From Mucilaginibacter sp. (lineage in GTDB: Bacteria; Bacteroidota; Bacteroidia; Sphingobacteriales; Sphingobacteriaceae): a stretch of DNA of 64,000 bases. Position numbers and translations under genes: made by a program. Below the pieces are notes generated by a model. That model searched no databases. It was given only the letters and a program-made list of their open reading frames with translations, and was not told where the DNA came from. Of the stretch, positions 44,574 through 54,460 are shown piece after piece; positions within the stretch are counted from its first letter, which is position 1, and every line of letters starts with the position of its first letter. The stretch lies in the NCBI RefSeq assembly GCF_025362475.1, contig NZ_JANYGH010000023.1, positions 1-64,000 on the forward strand, in the 5' to 3' direction.

Positions 44574-47039
44574 CTACTCGTAAAAGTATACTCTTTTTAC
44601 CCGTTGCGAAACATTAGTTAGTATTTCATAAGGGATGGTACCTATTTGCCTCGCCAGTTCCTCTATACGCTGATGCTGTCCGTCAAATATAATTACCTCA
44701 TCGCCTTCCTTTACATCAAGGCCGGTTACATCAAGCATACACATATCCATTGTAATGTTACCAACGGTTGGCACCAAGCTGCCTTTTACCAGCATTTTAC
44801 CTATGCCGTTTCCAAATGCGCGCAGATAGCCATCGGCATAACCAATACGTACGGTGGCTATTTTACCATCTTTTGCCAGCAGACCGCTCCTGCTATAGCT
44901 AATGGTATCCCCCCCTTTAATTTTTTTAACCTGGGCTATACTTGTTTTTAAACTGGCAATAGGCTGTAAGGCATTATCCGCAGCAGGTACGGCCGAATCT
45001 ATTCCGTATAAGCCAATCCCCAGCCTAACCATATCATATTGCGCCGCAGGCCAGCGAATGATGCCCGCTGTATTACATAAGTGTTTAATCACCTTATAGC
45101 GCAGCGTTTTCTCAATCTCTTTAAAGGCTTTTTCAAAGCGCTTTATCTGGGTTTGGGTAAATTCATCGTGTATGGCAGCTTCGCTCGCTACAAGATGTGA
45201 AAATACCGACTGGATATGCACATAACGGTTCTCTTCCAACAAATCGCAAAGGGTTTCAATCTCATGATTTTCGAAACCCAGCCTATGCATGCCGGTATCA
45301 ATTTTAATGTGTACCGGGTAATTTATAATATTTCGGGCTAACGCGTATTCTACAAAATCATCAAGCAAGCCAAAACTATAAATTACCGGCTCCAGCTTAT
45401 ACTCCGTTAATTTATCAAATGCGGTGGCTTCGGGGTTAAGCACCATCACCGGTAAATTAATACCAGCCTGCCGCAGAGCGACACCTTCATCAATATAAGC
45501 CACAGCCAAATAATCAACCTTGTTGTATTGCAACATATTGGCCACCTCAAAAGTGCCGCTGCCATAGCTAAAAGCCTTCACCATGGCCATTACCTTTACG
45601 CCAGGTTTTATTTTAGTTTTATAAAAATTAAGATTACTAAGCAATGTATTCAGGTTAATCTCCAGTACCGTTTCGTGGGCCTTTTGCGCCAGTGCACGGC
45701 TAATGCGCTCAAATTCAAAACTGCGCGAACCTTTTATCAGAATAGTTTCTTCCTTAAAATTAAGTTGCTTTAATTGCAGCAACATCGTTGCGGTATCCTC
45801 AAAAAAGTGCTGCTCGGTAATATTGAAAAAGGTTTGATGGGCCATCAACGCCTCACCCACTCCAATAAATTTATCAACCTCTTTATTGCTGATAAGATCG
45901 GCCACCTGCCGATATAAAACGTCCTGTGATAAACCAGACTGATAGATATCAGACAGGATCAAGGTCTTTTTTTGATGCTGATTTTGCTGCCCTAAAAAGT
46001 TAAGCGCAATTTCCAGAGATTGCAGATCAGAATTGTAGGAGTCATCAATTACCGAACAGTTATTTACTCCGTTCTTCAGCTCCAGGCGCATGCTAACCGG
46101 GCTAAGGCGCTCTATTCTTTTATCAGCTTCAATCGCGGTATAACCCAAGGCCAGCATGGTTGCCCAGCAAACAATAGCGTTTTCAATGGATGCCTGGTCA
46201 GAAAAAGGGATCAGGCATTCTATTTCTTTGCTTTGGTAGTAAGCCCGCAGGTAATAGTTTTTTGAGATCGCCGTCTCGCTAAATACATACAAATCGGCCT
46301 GGCTAAATTTACGACTCCAGGTAAATGTCTCTTTAGCAGTAACATCATCCTGGTAATCTATGAGCTGATCATAATTATAAATAAGCTTATTGCTATTTTT
46401 AAACAACCGGAGCTTTTCCAATACCTTTTGCCGGGGACTGCTGAAACCTTCGTCATGCGCGGTACCGATGTGGGTTAGTACACCTATCTGTGGTTTAATA
46501 ATTGCCTCCAGTTTATCCATTTCATTAATGGTAGATATACCGGCCTCAAAAATACCAAGATTGTTATGGCTATTAATCTGCCATACCGAAAGCGGTACCC
46601 CAATTTGAGAGTTATAACTTTTAGGGTTGCGTACAATATTTTTATTGGCTACCAGCAACTGGTATAGCCATTCCTTCACTATGGTTTTGCCGTTGCTACC
46701 GGTTATGCCTATAACCTGCAAGTTAAATTTGTTACGATGATAGGCAGCTAAAGCCTGCAAAGCGCTTAAGGGATCGGCCACTATCAAAAAATTAGCATCG
46801 GGCAGGTTAAACTCCGGGCCATGCTCCACCACAAAATTACGCACACCACTGGCATAGGCCTCGGCAACAAATTCATGCCCGTTGCGCCTGCCGCTTAAAG
46901 CAAAAAACAGCCCCTCGGCAGGGTTATTTATCCTTCGGCTATCGGTAAACAATATACTAATGGTATATTCTTTTACAATATTACCCTCTGCATTAATAAT
47001 TTGCTTTACCTGCGTTATGGAGTATTGGTTGCTAAACAT
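44574..47039 (-). CDS. murF: Bifunctional UDP-MurNAc-tripeptide:D-Ala-D-Ala ligase / alanine racemase
   Basis: The 821-residue cytoplasmic protein joins two cell-wall enzymes. The N-terminal part (to about 450) is MurF: GITGSNGKTIVKEWL binds ATP, then NPKSYNSQIGVPLSVW and DSYNSDLQSLEIAL. The C-terminal part is an alanine racemase: K488 in AMVKAFSYG is the PLP lysine, HIKIDTGMHRLGF and YGIDSAVPAADNAL follow, and the catalytic tyrosine lies in VRIGYADGYLR. The racemase supplies D-Ala and MurF adds D-Ala-D-Ala to the precursor. The fusion is characteristic of Bacteroidota. It is divergent from recX. Confidence 0.95.
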   Translation of the reverse strand: MFSNQYSITQVKQIINAEGNIVKEYTISILFTDSRRINNPAEGLFFALSGRRNGHEFVAEAYASGVRNFVVEHGPEFNLPDANFLIVADPLSALQALAAYHRNKFNLQVIGITGSNGKTIVKEWLYQLLVANKNIVRNPKSYNSQIGVPLSVWQINSHNNLGIFEAGISTINEMDKLEAIIKPQIGVLTHIGTAHDEGFSSPRQKVLEKLRLFKNSNKLIYNYDQLIDYQDDVTAKETFTWSRKFSQADLYVFSETAISKNYYLRAYYQSKEIECLIPFSDQASIENAIVCWATMLALGYTAIEADKRIERLSPVSMRLELKNGVNNCSVIDDSYNSDLQSLEIALNFLGQQNQHQKKTLILSDIYQSGLSQDVLYRQVADLISNKEVDKFIGVGEALMAHQTFFNITEQHFFEDTATMLLQLKQLNFKEETILIKGSRSFEFERISRALAQKAHETVLEINLNTLLSNLNFYKTKIKPGVKVMAMVKAFSYGSGTFEVANMLQYNKVDYLAVAYIDEGVALRQAGINLPVMVLNPEATAFDKLTEYKLEPVIYSFGLLDDFVEYALARNIINYPVHIKIDTGMHRLGFENHEIETLCDLLEENRYVHIQSVFSHLVASEAAIHDEFTQTQIKRFEKAFKEIEKTLRYKVIKHLCNTAGIIRWPAAQYDMVRLGIGLYGIDSAVPAADNALQPIASLKTSIAQVKKIKGGDTISYSRSGLLAKDGKIATVRIGYADGYLRAFGNGIGKMLVKGSLVPTVGNITMDMCMLDVTGLDVKEGDEVIIFDGQHQRIEELARQIGTIPYEILTNVSQRVKRVYFYE

Positions 47040-47101
47040 GGTACGAATTTGCTTATATTAATCTAACAATAGAAGATTTTTTACCGAATTTTGGTTTTCA
47101 G

Positions 47102-47584
47102 ATGGATGCCCCTAAAAAAATCAAGATCACCGACCCTAAGGTAGCTTTAGCTAAAGCCGAGCATTTTTGCGCTTACCAGGAACGATCACAACAGGAAGTA
47201 CGCGACAGGCTTTATGAATGGGGATTATGGCCCGATGCCGTGGAGCAAATAATAAGCCAGCTGATAGAAGGCAACTTTTTAAACGAGGATAGATTTGCTA
47301 AAGCATATACCAAAGGTAAATTTAACCAGAAAGCCTGGGGCAAAATAAAGATAAAACAAGGCCTTAAATTAAAAAGGGTACCCGAGATATTAATAAAAAA
47401 AGCGCTTTTAACTATTGATGCAGATGACTACATGGCGGCCTTAACCAAGCTATTAGATAGAAAAGCGAACACCCTTACCGAGAAAAATCACCTGAAACGC
47501 AGATACAAGCTTCAACAGTATGCCATGAGCCGGGGATATGAGACCGACCTCATCTCTGACGTTTTGAAAGCCAGTGAGTTATAA
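47102..47584 (+). CDS. recX: Regulatory protein RecX
   Basis: The 160-residue helical protein fits RecX in length and in the repeated three-helix pattern (KAEHFCAYQERSQQEVRDRL, then LIEGNFLNEDRFAKAYTKGK with KFNQKAWGKIKIKQGL). RecX limits RecA filaments. No recA is in the window. It begins 62 bases from the divergent murF-alr start and is followed by a promoter for the tRNA pair. Confidence 0.9.
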   Translation: MDAPKKIKITDPKVALAKAEHFCAYQERSQQEVRDRLYEWGLWPDAVEQIISQLIEGNFLNEDRFAKAYTKGKFNQKAWGKIKIKQGLKLKRVPEILIKKALLTIDADDYMAALTKLLDRKANTLTEKNHLKRRYKLQQYAMSRGYETDLISDVLKASEL

Positions 47585-47611
47585 ACTATTTGAAAAAAAG
47601 TAAGAATTTTG

Positions 47612-47642
47612 CTTGCAGAGTTTACTTTTCTGTCTATATTTG
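47612..47642 (+). promoter_or_regulatory. Promoter of the tRNA pair
   Basis: CTTG (47612-47615), 19 bases and TATATTTG (47635-47642) fit the Bacteroidota promoter with one mismatch in the upstream box. It lies about 65 bases before tRNA-Gly. Confidence 0.6.
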
Positions 47643-47706
47643 CACTCCCGCAAACGAGATAGGCACACGGTTAACCGCAAAGCAACTCAAAGCAGGGAGC
47701 ACCAAC

Positions 47707-47779
<73 letters not shown>

Positions 47780-47830
47780 CAAAGCCCTTCTGTTAAAAGA
47801 AGGGTTTTATTTTTAAAAGGTTAATCACCT

Positions 47831-47915
47831 GCTCAGATGGTGGAACTGGTAGACACGCAGGACTTAAAATCCTGTTCCCGTAAACGGAGTGCGGGTTCGA
47901 TTCCCGCTCTGAGTA
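47831..47915 (+). tRNA. tRNA-Leu (TAA)
   Basis: This 85-base class II tRNA has anticodon stem CAGGA / TCCTG with loop CTTAAAA, a long variable arm (CCCGTAAACGGAG region) and T-arm GCGGG-TTCGATT-CCCGC. The first acceptor pair is G-T. Integrases often target such genes, and one begins 245 bases downstream. Confidence 0.95.
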
Positions 47916-47941
47916 CTGAAGCTGATGTCAAACGCTTCATT

Positions 47942-47976
47942 AAGCCCTTAAATCAATGATTTAGGGGCTTTTTTTG
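47942..47976 (+). terminator. Terminator after tRNA-Leu
   Basis: AAGCCCTTAAATCA and TGATTTAGGGGCTT pair with one mismatch and are followed by seven T residues. Confidence 0.85.
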
Positions 47977-48160
47977 TTATAAAGCCCCCCAAAAGATTCA
48001 TTCAATCGCATGTTTTAGTTGAACGATTCGTTGAACTCGCAAGAGTAATAAAAATCGCTCAACGAAAACCTTACAAACAACTGTATATCAAGATGTTCAA
48101 TAACTAAACATCTTGATAATAAAGCCGTCAAAATCGACATTTGTTTAACCTTTTTATTGA

Positions 48161-49390
48161 ATGATTATGTTGGAAAAAAGCTTCGGGTTAATGTTCTTTA
48201 TGCGCAAACCCAAAAACAGTCTAAACGGCTCCTACCCTATTTACCTAAGAATTACAGTGGATGGCAAGGCCAGTGAACTATCTACTAAAAGAAAATGTCA
48301 TACCTCTTCATGGAATGCCAAGACAGGCCGATCTATCGGTAATAAAGAAACCACAAAAGAATTAAACCACTTCCTGGATGCACTTTCCCAGCAAGTTTAC
48401 CAAGCTAAGCGCCGGCTAATAGAAGGCGATAAGGAATTAACTTCCGATTCTATAAAAAGGAACCTTACCGGAACAGACGAGGAAAAAAGAACGATCATTG
48501 AGGTATTCACTAAGCATAACCAACAACTTAAAGCACTTGAAGGAACTGAATTTGCACGCAATACCGTTAAACGATATGCAACAACCCTGGAACATACAAA
48601 ATCCTTCTTAAAGTGGAAATATGGCACAGAAAATCTTGACATCAAAAAACTGGACCATGAAACGATAGCGGAGTTTGATTTCTGGTTAAAAGGCATTCAA
48701 AAATGCAATCATAACTCAACGATGAAATACTTGTCAAATTTTAAAAAGATCGTTTTAATCTGCGTTAAAAATAAATGGCTGCTGTCAGATCCTTTTGCAA
48801 ATTTCAAATTCACAAAAAAACCGGTGCAACGATTAGCCTTAACCGAACATGAGTTAAACGCAATCGCTATTAAAAACTTTAAAAATGAACGATTACAAAA
48901 TGTGAGGGATATTTTCATTTTCAGCTGCTATACAGGCCTCTCGTACGCTGATGTGCAAAAACTACGATCTGATGAACTTAATATTGGCATCGATAAAAAT
49001 CTCTGGATATTTACAAACCGGCAGAAAACCGGCACTTCGACCAGAATGCCCCTAATGCCTGAGGCATTAGCAATCGTTGAAAAATATAAAGGACATCCAA
49101 AATGCATTGTAAGCGGATTGCTTCTGCCCGTTTTAAGCAATCAAAAGATGAACTCCTACCTGAAAGAAATAGCAGACTCTTGCGGTATTGAAAAACCAAT
49201 TACATTTCATATCGCCAGGCATACATTCGCTACTACGGTCACTTTAAGTCATGGAGTACCTATAGAAACAGTTTCAAAAATATTAGGGCATTCATCAATT
49301 AAACAGACGCAACATTATGCGAAACTAACTGATAACAAAGTAAGTGATGATATAAACCAACTAATTACCAAACGTAGCCAAAGAGTTTAA
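48161..49390 (+). CDS. Tyrosine-type site-specific integrase
   Basis: The 409-residue recombinase has a SAM-like core-binding domain (about residues 110-210) and a catalytic domain with the R-H-R-Y set: TGLSYADVQKLR, HIARHTF and GHSSIKQTQHYAKL, the last giving the nucleophilic tyrosine. The arm-binding start (FFMRKPKNSLNGSYPIYLRI) is the form seen in Bacteroidota integrative elements. It should integrate and, with an excisionase, excise the island. The ATG at 48167 is an equal alternative start. Confidence 0.93.
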   Translation: MIMLEKSFGLMFFMRKPKNSLNGSYPIYLRITVDGKASELSTKRKCHTSSWNAKTGRSIGNKETTKELNHFLDALSQQVYQAKRRLIEGDKELTSDSIKRNLTGTDEEKRTIIEVFTKHNQQLKALEGTEFARNTVKRYATTLEHTKSFLKWKYGTENLDIKKLDHETIAEFDFWLKGIQKCNHNSTMKYLSNFKKIVLICVKNKWLLSDPFANFKFTKKPVQRLALTEHELNAIAIKNFKNERLQNVRDIFIFSCYTGLSYADVQKLRSDELNIGIDKNLWIFTNRQKTGTSTRMPLMPEALAIVEKYKGHPKCIVSGLLLPVLSNQKMNSYLKEIADSCGIEKPITFHIARHTFATTVTLSHGVPIETVSKILGHSSIKQTQHYAKLTDNKVSDDINQLITKRSQRV

Positions 49391-49459
49391 TAATTGAAAC
49401 TCTTATTAAAAAAAGCGAGCTAATTAAACAGTACTTTAATAATCAAAAGCATTGAACAA

Positions 49460-49999
49460 ATGGAAAATTTAATAATAACAGAAGAATATATTTTAAAGAA
49501 AATTTATCACATACGAGGTCAAAAAGTAATGCTTGATAGAGATTTGGCAGATATTTATAACGTAGCCACAAAAGTTTTAAAACAATCCGTAAAACGTAAC
49601 ATGAGCAGGTTCCCCGAGGATTTTATGTTTGAAATGACTATTGAAGAGTTTTCAGATTGGAGGTCACAATTTGTGACCTCCAATTCAGATAATATGGGAC
49701 TTCGTTATGCTCCATTTTGTTTTACAGAACAGGGTATAGCCATGTTATCCAGCATTTTGAACAGTGAAAAGGCTATTAACGTAAACATACAGATCATTCG
49801 AATTTTTACACGCATTCGTCAAATACTTTTGGATCATTCGCAATTAAAGCTTGATATTGAAATAATTAAATCGAGGCTTAATGAGCAGGATCAAAATATG
49901 GAAATTGTTTTTAAGTATCTCGATCACATGACAGCTGATGATGTCCCGCAAAAACGAACAAGAATTGGCTTTAAACCTGATAATTTAGAATCGTGTTAG
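49460..49999 (+). CDS. ORF6N domain-containing protein
   Basis: The 179-residue protein has the ORF6N domain in its first 100 residues (IRGQKVMLDRDLADIYNVAT, then KRNMSRFPEDFMFEM), followed by a helical C-terminus. This DNA-binding family is common in phages and integrated elements and is often linked to antirepressor-like roles. It follows the integrase on the same strand by 69 bases. The function here is unknown. Confidence 0.88.
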   Translation: MENLIITEEYILKKIYHIRGQKVMLDRDLADIYNVATKVLKQSVKRNMSRFPEDFMFEMTIEEFSDWRSQFVTSNSDNMGLRYAPFCFTEQGIAMLSSILNSEKAINVNIQIIRIFTRIRQILLDHSQLKLDIEIIKSRLNEQDQNMEIVFKYLDHMTADDVPQKRTRIGFKPDNLESC

Positions 50000-50140
50000 G
50001 AGTGTGACAAAATCATTCAAGCAAAGGGACAGGGAAAGCCGGACAAATGTCACGGCCCCTGGCTGTCAACCTTATTATCATATTGTGCTTATAGCCATGC
50101 TATATTCCTGGCGTTTCTAATAACAATACCACACAGATGC

Positions 50141-51043
50141 TCACAGGGAGGGAGGCAGGGCCGGGGAATAATCCACGACCACTGCCTGATCTTCCACTGT
50201 GGTCCTGGCAGTACCCCGGTGCGGTTCTTTTGATGACAATTCTAATGTAAGATCAAGAAAGGCTTTGACGAGTGTGCAAAGTTGGTCTGCATCATGATCG
50301 ATAATCTGGTAATTGTCTCTGTATCTTGCTTCGGTGTAGCTTCCGGCCAACACCCGGAAAAGTCTCTTTTCTTCTTTAAAATGGCGTTTAAATAGCTTGG
50401 CAGGCTCTGTGGAAAAACATGCACAAAAGGACAGCAAACGATCAATGTTATGAAAATCGGACCGGTAACCGGTGTACAACCGAATCAAGCCCCGACAAGC
50501 CTGTTCTACCGCCTGGTGCAGCAGAAAAGTGACATTATTATAAAATTCTTTTTCGTAACACTCATAGGCGCATTCCATAAAACCGGAAGCCATGCTATAC
50601 ATCCTGTTGAACGCATCTTCATCTTTTGAATAGTCAACACTTATATTTTCACTTGCAACTTCAGGGACCATGGTAAAACCGTCGGATGTGTAAACTAACA
50701 GACCATTCAGGCAGGATTCTGTAAAGAACCTATCCCGTTTGTGAACCGCCTCTATGACGGTTGCAAGCCCATGAGCGACGATAAATACGCCTGGAAATAG
50801 ATTACTGATAAAATCCTGAAGGGTATACTCAATTCTTCTGAGCTCCGTAGTCAGGACTAAAAGATAATAGGTGTTTTTCAAATTACTTTCAGTATCAGTA
50901 AAACAGGTATCAGTTGTTTCCTCAGAACGCAATACACCAAAACAAATGATCTTTTCGATTTGACAGTGGCTTTTAAGCGCTATTGCAATTTCCTGTAATT
51001 CCTTTTGTTGCGCGTCGCTAACTTTAATGGCTTTATTTTTCAT
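50141..51043 (-). CDS. Degenerate nucleotidyltransferase plus HEPN domain protein
   Basis: The 300-residue protein has a first half resembling a minimal nucleotidyltransferase (KIICFGVLRSEETT, YYLLVLTTELRRIEYTL) but without the usual G-S-x-x-x-G and D-x-D residues. The second half is a HEPN-like helical domain (VTFLLHQAVEQACRGLIRLY, then SYTEARYRDNYQI). HEPN proteins are often RNases in toxin-antitoxin or phage defence systems. Here both domains are in one chain. The downstream partner at 51074 has the same architecture; the two are 30 bases apart on one strand. Confidence 0.75.
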   Translation of the reverse strand: MKNKAIKVSDAQQKELQEIAIALKSHCQIEKIICFGVLRSEETTDTCFTDTESNLKNTYYLLVLTTELRRIEYTLQDFISNLFPGVFIVAHGLATVIEAVHKRDRFFTESCLNGLLVYTSDGFTMVPEVASENISVDYSKDEDAFNRMYSMASGFMECAYECYEKEFYNNVTFLLHQAVEQACRGLIRLYTGYRSDFHNIDRLLSFCACFSTEPAKLFKRHFKEEKRLFRVLAGSYTEARYRDNYQIIDHDADQLCTLVKAFLDLTLELSSKEPHRGTARTTVEDQAVVVDYSPALPPSL

Positions 51044-51073
51044 ATTTCAATAATTCTGCTTCTTGATAATCAA

Positions 51074-52504
51074 TTATTCGTTCAAAAGGTCACTGATAAG
51101 CATAAGCAGATTACCTGTTTCCTGCATAAGTTCCATAATCTGTTCTTCAGAAATTATGAGCGTTTCCCTTACCGACTCCGGATACACGTTTTCAATGAGG
51201 TTATATATTTCAGGATGTTTGTCCTTGCGTTTAGTAAACCAATCTGATATTTTGGAGTCGACAATTAAGGTCAGGGTAATCAGCCGGGTGAGATTAGGGA
51301 TAGTGGTTTCAAAGCCAACCTTCACGTCCATGAATTCGCTAATCACCGCTTCCATCGATTGATGTATTGCATGGAGTGCATCATGAAGATCTTTTCTTCG
51401 TATATAATAATTTATCTCTTTGTAATGCAGTGTTGCTAATGTCAACCACTTCTTACGGGGTGCGGTAATTAAATCGATTTTTACAATATCTTTTCTTAAA
51501 GCATCCAGCCTAAGTTCTTCCGCCTCGTAAATTACCAAACCATTCATTAATGACCAGTTTAGGAATCTTCTATCTGTGGGGTTGCTTTCTGTTACAAGCT
51601 TAACGCTGTCGACTACTGTAGAAATATTAATCAGCGGCCTGACGGCATGTTCGATGACTTGGTTAATAAGGTAACTTAGTTCATAATGGGCATCATCTAT
51701 TAAGATATAAAGTATGTGACCAAACGGATCTTTAATTGTGCCGATCAACATGATTGCTTTCACCATCGGCGCTGCACCGATAATGGCTTTGGCGAATGTT
51801 TTCAGAGGTTTGGTTGCCGGAGATTGCGGGACCATTTGATCTATGATACCAACCTCCGGTTCAAACGGGTTTTCCGCTCCACTTTTTGACAGTGTAGCCG
51901 CATCGATCCCTGTGTTGTTTGGTAATGATGGCTTGTTAGTTTCCCGCTGAAAAATCAGCCATGCTGCCGAGTACATTTTTTTGATGTGCTCATAAACTGT
52001 AATAATCTCTCCGGGTGTCGTTGTCTCGTCTATCGCGTTACTCGATAAAGCGGCATTGATCCATTCCCAAAGGTGATCCCGGAATTGCTCCGGTTGTATT
52101 TCATCAAAAGCAGCCTTTATAATCAAATATGGGTTAAGAAGTTCTGCTTTAGTAAGGTGGCTGGGGTACCAAATCCAACCATCTTTCTCAGTCATGAGCT
52201 GCTCCTCTTCGATCTTAGTAAGAACATATTGATGATCCTGATAATCTAAGAATAGTATGTACAAGCATTCCAGCATCCTTATATTTAGTTCGTAATCATA
52301 GAGCAAGTTTCCTGGTCCGAAACGCTCATCGTTATAATGTTCAAAGTTCACAACATAGTGACGCCACCTTTTCAGCTTTTCAAAATGACCTTCGACATCA
52401 TTAGCATCGAAAAAGCCTTTGAGTGGAATAAATGGATTCCTTACCTCTGATTGGCGAAGAAATTTAGGATAGTGGTCCCATGGAGCATAAACACCGCAAT
52501 ACAT
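51074..52504 (-). CDS. Long HEPN-like protein, partner of the 50141 gene
   Basis: The ATG complementary to 52502-52504 (MYCGVYAPWDHYPKF) is preferred over an upstream TTG. Of 476 residues, the first 230 are unrecognised; the middle (AIMLIGTIKDPFGHILYILI) and the phrase DRRFLNWSLMNGLVIYEAEE align with DRFFTESCLNGLLVYTSDG of the neighbour; the end (KDLHDALHAIHQSMEAVISE) resembles a HEPN domain. So both genes derive from one architecture, with a new N-terminus here. It precedes its partner in the likely operon. A two-protein defence or toxin module is inferred. Confidence 0.7.
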   Translation of the reverse strand: MYCGVYAPWDHYPKFLRQSEVRNPFIPLKGFFDANDVEGHFEKLKRWRHYVVNFEHYNDERFGPGNLLYDYELNIRMLECLYILFLDYQDHQYVLTKIEEEQLMTEKDGWIWYPSHLTKAELLNPYLIIKAAFDEIQPEQFRDHLWEWINAALSSNAIDETTTPGEIITVYEHIKKMYSAAWLIFQRETNKPSLPNNTGIDAATLSKSGAENPFEPEVGIIDQMVPQSPATKPLKTFAKAIIGAAPMVKAIMLIGTIKDPFGHILYILIDDAHYELSYLINQVIEHAVRPLINISTVVDSVKLVTESNPTDRRFLNWSLMNGLVIYEAEELRLDALRKDIVKIDLITAPRKKWLTLATLHYKEINYYIRRKDLHDALHAIHQSMEAVISEFMDVKVGFETTIPNLTRLITLTLIVDSKISDWFTKRKDKHPEIYNLIENVYPESVRETLIISEEQIMELMQETGNLLMLISDLLNE

Positions 52505-52705
52505 AACCAATACATTAAACCGGCCTCCATTGACCGGCAATACAAAGTTGGCCAGTTGAATAATGCTAAACTATTCTAGCCTGTTTCTATCGAAGAAATA
52601 TCAAGGAATAACTTATTCACGGGGTATTTCTAAAACAGGCTTTTCCACACAAGGATATTTTTTTGTTACATTTGTTTATATATCATACTATCACATATCT
52701 GACTT

Positions 52706-53122
52706 ATGAGCGCTACTACTGACACACCAAAGAACATTCATCAAGGCCGTAACATTAAACGTTTCAGGGAAATGCTTGGCCTAAAACAAGAAGCCTTAGC
52801 TTATGCACTTGGTGAGGAATGGAGCCAGAAAAGGGTGTCGCTTTTGGAAGCTAAAGAAACAATAGAAGATGATATCATAGATCAGGTTGCGAAGATTTTA
52901 AAAGTTCCTGTCGAGGCGATCAAGAACTTTAGTGAAGAAGCAATGTTCAATATAATTGGGAATACCTATCATGATGGTTCCAGTTCAGTTCAATACCAAT
53001 GTACTTTTAACCCAATTGATAAGCTTATCGAGATTTATGACGAGAATAAAAAACTTTATGAGCAACTTCTTGCCAGTGAAAGAGAAAAAGTAGAATTACT
53101 TAAGCAGTCGAAAGGACTCTAG
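52706..53122 (+). CDS. Xre-family helix-turn-helix regulator of the island
   Basis: The 138-residue protein has an HTH near residues 14-66 (GRNIKRFREMLGLKQEALAY, then SQKRVSLLEAKETIED) and a C-terminal coiled part (LIEIYDENKKLYEQLLASER). It is divergent from the HEPN pair by about 200 bases, which suits a repressor of that operon. That role is inferred from layout. Confidence 0.86.
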   Translation: MSATTDTPKNIHQGRNIKRFREMLGLKQEALAYALGEEWSQKRVSLLEAKETIEDDIIDQVAKILKVPVEAIKNFSEEAMFNIIGNTYHDGSSSVQYQCTFNPIDKLIEIYDENKKLYEQLLASEREKVELLKQSKGL

Positions 53123-53589
53123 GTTACCTATTATTATAGCCACACCCAGTCATTGCACCGCTTAAACAACCGGAGCTTAAAGCAGGGAAACGGTCAAGGG
53201 CGGGGCAAACCAATAAAAAACAAACAACCCTGCCCCGTTCATATACCCTTTACCGTTTTCCTGCGTGAGCTAATTTTGTGACCGTGGTGCTGTGACTAAC
53301 CGATAACTGTGCGCCGGGAAAAGCAGGTGTGGATGAGGAACGAATACACTCCTGCACGTGCGGCAGCGAGGCTGATGGCGAAATGAAACCCGGAGCGCAG
53401 CGCGTGGTGAAATGCAGCCACTTGCCGCAGCCGCATGGGATTATCTCCCTGCCTGTAATATCAATACTCAGCGCCCTTAACCAGGCATTTGTTCATGAGC
53501 TTAAGCTTACTGTATAATGGTTTATTAACGAGCTATTGGATTTTGAATGCGATTATCTTCAAAATAATACGTTTGCTTGTAAAAAACAT
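53123..53589. other. Gap with a GC-richer segment
   Basis: Bases about 53280-53480 are richer in G and C than their surroundings and contain one 62-codon frame (53329-53517) with no recognised pattern. The composition shift suggests sequence from another source. I see no hairpin cluster here and no clear gene. Confidence 0.45.
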
Positions 53590-54450
53590 TCACCAGCCGC
53601 CCATCTTTAAACCGTTGCTCTGCCCTCTGCTTTGTTGTTTCTGCTGTAGTTTTAACGCTCTTTCCAATTCCAGTTTTTCCTGCCGCTTTTGCTCCTGCTC
53701 CTGTTTTCCCCGCTCTTTTATTTCCAATTTTTGTTCGTAATCGCCATGCTTTAGAGTATTGGCATAGATAAAAGTTTCTTTAAGTTCCCGGTCATAATCA
53801 AATACCCGGTCAAATGTTCGTTCGGCTGCTTGTTTGAAAGCCACCCGGTCAAACTGCCCGACTTTCAAGCTATGTGCCGTATTCTTGCCCCGTGAATTGT
53901 TCATCGGGCTTAAACGGATACTGTCGGTAATATCTTTCCTGCTGACAATGACCTGTATGTGCATCTGCTCTCCCGGTTTTTGTTCGCCCCGTTTAACAAG
54001 TCCCTGTTTTACTTCTTCATCTTTACGGGTATAATAACGGTGATTTTCTAATTTACCAAAGTATAAAATGTCTCTATTGCCCTGTACCTTATCCTTTTTA
54101 AAGTTCTGGGCATATTCACTCATGACCTGGTTAGCGTATTGCTTTAATTGCTTCTTAGCATCCTCCCCGCCAAATTCTTCTTTGAGAAATAACAACTCGT
54201 TTTCGCTTGGGCTGATATTGACCAGGAAAAACTTAGCCTCATCTTTGGAAAGCCGGTCGGTATTGTGGTCAATATCATAACGTACCTGGTAAGGCTGTAT
54301 AAGTTGGCTTTCTTGATTAAACCAGTATTCCGGCCCCCGTTGCGGGTTTTGTTCATAAAGCAGCCGGTTCTCTTTTTCCAGGTAACTGACGAGTTGGCCG
54401 CTGCTGCCTTTATTATTCCCTGTTTCGCTCTTACTGATATTGATGTGCAT
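53590..54450 (-). CDS. Relaxase of a mobilizable element (DUF5712/MobB-like)
   Basis: The 286-residue protein starts MHINISKSETGNNKGSSGQL and carries PGEQMHIQVIVSRKD near residue 160, the histidine region of small Bacteroidota relaxases, and a long Lys/Glu/Gln-rich C-terminal coil. Relaxases nick oriT and carry the strand into the recipient. It begins 10 bases after the accessory gene at 54461 on the same strand. Confidence 0.82.
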   Translation of the reverse strand: MHINISKSETGNNKGSSGQLVSYLEKENRLLYEQNPQRGPEYWFNQESQLIQPYQVRYDIDHNTDRLSKDEAKFFLVNISPSENELLFLKEEFGGEDAKKQLKQYANQVMSEYAQNFKKDKVQGNRDILYFGKLENHRYYTRKDEEVKQGLVKRGEQKPGEQMHIQVIVSRKDITDSIRLSPMNNSRGKNTAHSLKVGQFDRVAFKQAAERTFDRVFDYDRELKETFIYANTLKHGDYEQKLEIKERGKQEQEQKRQEKLELERALKLQQKQQSRGQSNGLKMGGW

Positions 54451-54460
54451 GGCATTTGTT

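Noticed and set aside
53329..53517. 62-codon frame in the island
   Set aside because: Only the local rise in G and C makes it open; no homology pattern, and the N-terminal half reads as random Cys/Gly/Glu.
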